From Parus major (lineage: Eukaryota > Chordata > Aves > Passeriformes > Paridae): 64,000 bases of DNA. Position 1 is the first letter of the stretch. Every line of letters starts with the position of its first letter. Location: assembly GCF_001522545.3 (NCBI RefSeq), contig NC_031778.1, forward strand, positions 24,813,020-24,877,019. Reading direction: 5' to 3'. Shown here in pieces: positions 59,126 through 64,000 of this stretch. The notes beneath the pieces are model-generated. The model had not been told where the DNA came from and made no database searches. It saw nothing but the letters and a program-made list of their open reading frames with translations. A program made the translations under genes and the position numbers.

Positions 59126-62100
59126 TGCTCAACATCTATTACCACTACACAGCAGAACCTGTGACAATACAGAGAATAAAACTGCTTTGCTCCAAGAACA
59201 TGAGCCACCTTTTCACCAAACCAGAATGGACGTGTTGGGTTGTTTTAATTCCAGGTCTAGTTGGGCATGTCTTATCTCTGGCTCCAAAAAATGATAATTT
59301 TATATAATGAAGGCAGCCAGTTGTCTTGTAGGTAACTGAACACTATTCCCATGACAGGACAGGATTGCTGGCAAGATGTGGTATCAGTACAGGAAAACTT
59401 AGCACTGCCAGCTGAACAGATCTGTCAAATTTCTTTCTGCAAAATGTTATGTCTACAACTACTAGAAATAGCACAACTGAGTGATAAAACTTTAACAAGT
59501 GTGAAAAAATATTTGCTTTATTTTCAAGTCTGTTTTCCTTGTGAAACTGACAGCATTTTGTTTTCTCAAAGTCATGTTTCCTGTGCCCAAAGACTTCACC
59601 TTTCCACCCCCTACACCTGTATTCCCATAAACAGCAGCAGGGATTAAACAGATTCTGCAGCAGCTTGTACAGGACTGAGAAGGCAAGCTAGTTGGACACT
59701 TTTATCTAAAAAGAAATAGGAATAAAATTACCTTATATATAAAGAATGTTGCCCTTAAAACACTGAAATGCTCTGCAATGTCTTCTTGATGAGGCCTGGC
59801 CCTACAAAGAGTGAAAGGATTTTCATATTGCCAGAACCCTCCTTCCATGAATAGGCACTGATTTCATGTACTACTTTAGGATCAGGTCTTAGAGGACACT
59901 ATTTTTAACTGTATGAAGAACAAACAAGTCTAAACAACCTTAACCCTCCAGCTGAGGCTACACATACTTTAAAGCCATTCTAATATATGCATAATTAATG
60001 TGTATATTACTCAGCAAATGGTAAACAGCAAGTGTTGCAATAACTCTCATGTCACTAATTTTAATACTGTACCAAAATATGCTACTGTAAGTTAACTACT
60101 ACATTATGGAGTGTCATAAATAATTAAAACTAAAATTATAACTGGCAAAATGAATGAAGCAAGAACATTTTGTAACCCAGTGTTCTTCCTACTCGGGTTC
60201 ATAATTTTCTAATTTGAGTAAAACACTACATCTGATTCTGTCTGAGCACAAAAAGGAATTTGTTCATATAATTTACTAATTTGGAAAGTAGCTTGGTTGG
60301 ACGGAAACTGAAACATTAAAACCTCCACATAAGCCATTCTATGATCTGTCTACATGCCACACAACACAAACTGCTCTTTTGTCATCATTCCCAGGTCCCA
60401 AGGTGAAGCCAAAGGAAGCACATCACAGCGAGAGTCACCCAGCAGAAAGTGCTGCTGATGGTGGGACATCAAGCCCCAAGGAGGAACCCATCCTACCTGA
60501 TCTCAGAGGATGCAGGAGAGAGATGGGCTCCTCCAGGTACCCCAGCTGACACAGCTTGAGTGAGCAGGACCTCTCTGCCTCCCACAGCAGCAGCTGCTGT
60601 ACAGCACCATGGGCAAGGACAGCTGCTGAACGCAGGGCAGAGGCAGGAGAAACAGGTTCTGCTTTGGTACATGAAGTTGGAGTCATCAGCTTTTGACATC
60701 TCGAGGTGAGAACAGACACGTGAACAGCACAGGAGCGACATCACTGTATCTTTTACAGGAATTTTTAAAGAAGACCAAATTTTATACGAGTTGGGAGAAC
60801 TCGCTGCTCCATTACTTCAATCAATAGCAAGTGTCAAACTGTTTTTGCAGAAGTCTTCTATTGTTCTGTATTGTTTTGCTTTTTAATTTTCATTCTTTGG
60901 TTTCACTGAAATAATGGGTCTCTTTTTTTAGACAGACATAAAAGAGGCTGTCAGACAATGTCTGCTGCTTCCTTGTCTCCAGGTGGATTCCATATTCTGC
61001 TCCTTCATTCCTCTCACCTTCCTGCTCTGTCTTCTCTGAAGTACCATGGAAGCTTCCACTTGCCCATTTTTTTTTAATTTTTAATTTGTTGTGTTTATTT
61101 ACTGGACAAAAAACTACATCAATCAACCTGTTTATGCTGCCTTGACTTTGACTGGAACAGAGCACAACCCCTACCAACACAGCAGAGCTGGGCCTTGTGT
61201 GGCATCCTGACCATGCCACCCCACAGCCCTCCAGAGCAGTGGGGAAAATGCTGAGGGGTGGTGAGCTCAGGATGAACTCTCAGGGAGAAACCCCTGTGGA
61301 GTCTGAGCTCTGGCCTTGTTTCTGTAGCCTCCAAGAAGGGGTTCCTACATCTCTGGAGCCCACCTTGGCACAGAAGGATCCTCAGGGGCTTGGGCAGGCC
61401 CATGGGCAGCCTTGGGCTGCTGGCTGGCGGGTGGGCTGCACCCATTGCCCCACAGAGGGACAGGGGAGAGGCAGAAGGGAAAAGCTTCATCTCTGCCTAA
61501 GCCTGACTTGTGCAGTTACACTGCAGATGGAAATCCCTGGGGACAACAATCCTCCAACAACGCTCCACAGGGTCAGGCAGCTCCCCCTGGCACAGCAGGG
61601 TGGGTACAGCACTGACAATGTCCCAGGGGTTTAGAACTGCCCTCTGACAGTGGTAAAAAAGGATCCTCCACCCATCTGTCCTGCCCACCCTGGCTATGGC
61701 AGCCTCCCTGTGAGGCTGAGCAGGGACACAGCCTGTTCCCAGTACAGATGGCCCACAGCCCACCCCAGGGAGTCTCAGGAGCATGTGAGGAGCTTCATCA
61801 GGCACTGGGAGATGCTGGAGAGAATGGGATGCTCCTGCAGGGAGGAGATCTTCCTTCCCCAGGAGATCTTGAGTTCTGGACAAAGTTGTGTAGCTGAGAT
61901 TGTAATACCACTCTGCCGTGGACAAGGACACCAGGGGGTTGTGCTGGGTATAAGCAAGGACAGTTTCTAGTGCTCAGTTTTTTATAATAATGACGGATTA
62001 ATCCTGTTCTTGCTAATCTGCCAGGACAGAACAGCTGACATGAGACTCCTCCAAGCTGCAATGGGTGTCCTCAGCTGCAGGAGCCAGCAGTTGTTAAGCA

Positions 62101-64000
62101 CACGGTTAACTCCCACAGACCAACTATTTCCTTCTCTTTTTTTTAATAACCATTTCTTTAGGCAAGTGTCTCCTGGTATTTTAAAAATTCATTTTAATCA
62201 ATTTAAAATTAATAACAAACCAGCAAAATCCTTAGGGCCTGAAAGCTCCAATCTCTGGCACGCTGGAAGTGATGAGTCAGCTGCAGCGTGGTGGCCGTGG
62301 AGCAGCTGAGGGCCACCCATGGGAGCTGCACACACTGAATTAGGTCACTTGCTTTGCTATTCATGGAACCGTGGCTGTCCCTGCCATTCTGAGGAGAGCT
62401 GCTGCACTCCAAGGGCACTGCCACAGCCCTTTGCTGCTGCTGCTGCCATGGCTCTGTCCTGTGTTCTTTCCAGGTGGGAGCCTTTCCAAGAGGAGGGAAA
62501 GGACAGTGGCTGCAGGGTACAGCACACCCAGAGTCCTGTCCCCCTCCCTGGTGTCTGCATGGTGTCTCCTCAGTGCCCCGGTCACTAACACGAGCTCTGC
62601 TCGGGCCAGGAACGGGAACCAGCAGTGCCCAGAGCCAGACTTGTGTCTCCAGCCTCTCCCCAGAGCACGGCTCCCAGCCAGGCCCAGCCCACACACGTTC
62701 CCTGGGATCTGGAGCAGACCCCTGCACCCCTGACTGATCACCTGTGGTCCCAACAGGCAGCTCCTGTGGCAGCTCCCTGCAAAGCTCTGGATGATGGGAG
62801 TTACCCACAGCACAGGCTTGCCTTGCTCCTGGCTGCTTTTCCCATGCCAGTCATTCTGGAACTAGCTCAAGCACAAGTGTTTTGTGACCTAGGGACACAA
62901 AAACAACAGCCACCAGAGGCTGCAGAGCCAGACTCACCCGAGTCCAACTCCTGCTCTGGCAAATGTTCTCTTCCTCACGACAGCCCTCGGAAGGGTCCGG
63001 TCACTTCAGGGACTGTCACTTCAGGACACCTTCAGGAACGTTGAGGCTCCAGCATTCTTGTTTACCAGCTGCCTGAACTCCCAAGTGCCCCTGTTTCTGC
63101 AACTACAGTCTCCAGAGATCCAGAAAAAGATCTGCTGAACACCCTGGGAAGCACATCTGCTGCTGCAGGACAGCCCAGTGCCCATGTCCTGCTTAAGCCT
63201 CTCATATTCAAGGAGTGGTTTTGTCCCTGCCAGAGAGGTGCAACATGACAAAATGACTGCCTGCTCACCTATTCATATTCAGCTGTGACAGATATGAAAG
63301 ATTTTGGCTCACATGCTCATTTGTTCACCAAAGAGAAATCAAAATGAACCAAAATGGTTGAACATTTTGCAAATTAGTAAGTACTGAAGCTCCACTTCTC
63401 TGGAAAGCTGCAGAGTGACAGATGTAGTGCAATGGCAAATGATAGAATAGCTCCCTAAAGTTTAGGTGTGAGATTTCAAAAAGACCTTCCTCCAATGTCC
63501 CAGAGGAGCATAGCAGGCATTCCTGAGGCAAATAACAGCTTTATTAAAAAAAAAAATAAAAATAAGCAGAGCTTTCTCCAGGAGAACACAATGACAATTT
63601 CTGTGCAATCTCTGCAGGACATGTCTAAAGGCACCTCACAAATGCTCCCTGCCCCGCTGAGGCCTCCTGGGCATCCCACCTGCCCCTGTCCTCCTGCTGC
63701 TCAGCACAAAGCCCCTGAAGAAATCTGAAATTCAAAGTCAGATTTTGTAGTGAAGCAACAAAACAATGTTCAGGGTTTTAATGACAAAATCTGTTATGAG
63801 TGTCACCATTTTGGTTCACAACTTCAGTTTCTTTTATGACTACTTCAATGCTTGAACAAAAGTTTTGACTAAACCAGTCTCTTGCTGATAAGATCACAGG
63901 CACCCAAGAACAAAACTAAATCTACTTCCAGTTTCTTCTGTGTAAGGAAAAGATGATCTTCAATTTCTGATATGTATGTGTGGCCTGTGAGACGTGGTGC
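59126..64000. other. Intergenic, no gene seen
   Basis: 59700-60320 is strongly AT-rich and holds a POU/homeodomain-like motif (59987-60000). 61150-62800 is GC-richer with many overlapping short frames and no recognisable domain. No RNA gene or transposon was recognised, and no PFN2 exon, the gene expected farther in this direction, is visible. Confidence 0.6.

Noticed and set aside
61150..62810. GC-richer region with many overlapping frames of 100-200 codons as a gene
   Set aside because: Frames on both strands are equally open, none has a recognisable domain, and no consistent exon structure is seen.
1..64000. Endogenous retrovirus, tRNA, rRNA or CRISPR features
   Set aside because: I saw no retroviral polymerase or protease motifs, paired LTRs, tRNA promoter boxes with a cloverleaf, or regularly spaced repeats. 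A dedicated search could still find short diverged copies.

Overview
This window is vertebrate nuclear DNA, most likely from a bird. It has one conserved vertebrate gene start with a large CpG island. Recognisable interspersed repeats are sparse, and all of them are truncated CR1 LINE fragments of avian/reptilian type. Three runs of N lie in GC-rich or tandem-repeat sequence, as in many short-read bird assemblies. The species cannot be read from the sequence.

Layout. Positions 1-13454 are the 5' part of intron 1 of TSC22D2, which is transcribed from the minus strand. Two old CR1 fragments lie here and no further exon is visible. Positions 13455-15433 are the coding part of TSC22D2 exon 1 (659 complete codons plus two bases), ending at a clean GT splice donor. 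Positions 15434 to about 16330 are the 5' UTR and CpG-island promoter, broken by a 225-base gap. This region carries a palindromic CRE, a GC box and two YY1-like motifs. A CR1 3' segment (about 16325-16850) sits directly against the CpG island and contains a 31-bp tandem amplification.

From about 16.85 kb to 64 kb I find no convincing protein-coding exon. Conserved vertebrate synteny (recalled, not tested) places a long gene-poor interval on this side of TSC22D2, toward PFN2. This part holds CR1 relics (42956-43140, 44665-45262, 53765-53792), simple repeats, and two minisatellites interrupted by gaps (around 34.9-35.2 kb and 52.8-53.1 kb). It also holds an orphan CpG-rich patch with a splice donor (53.06-53.48 kb) and one 298-codon ORF (38092-38988) that is longer than expected by chance but has no recognised homology.

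The only functional unit that can be named with confidence is TSC22D2. Its exon 1 encodes the long N-terminal part of the protein with the family's two conserved boxes. The C-terminal TSC box and leucine zipper must lie beyond the left edge. I found no RNA genes, CRISPR arrays or viral coding sequence.
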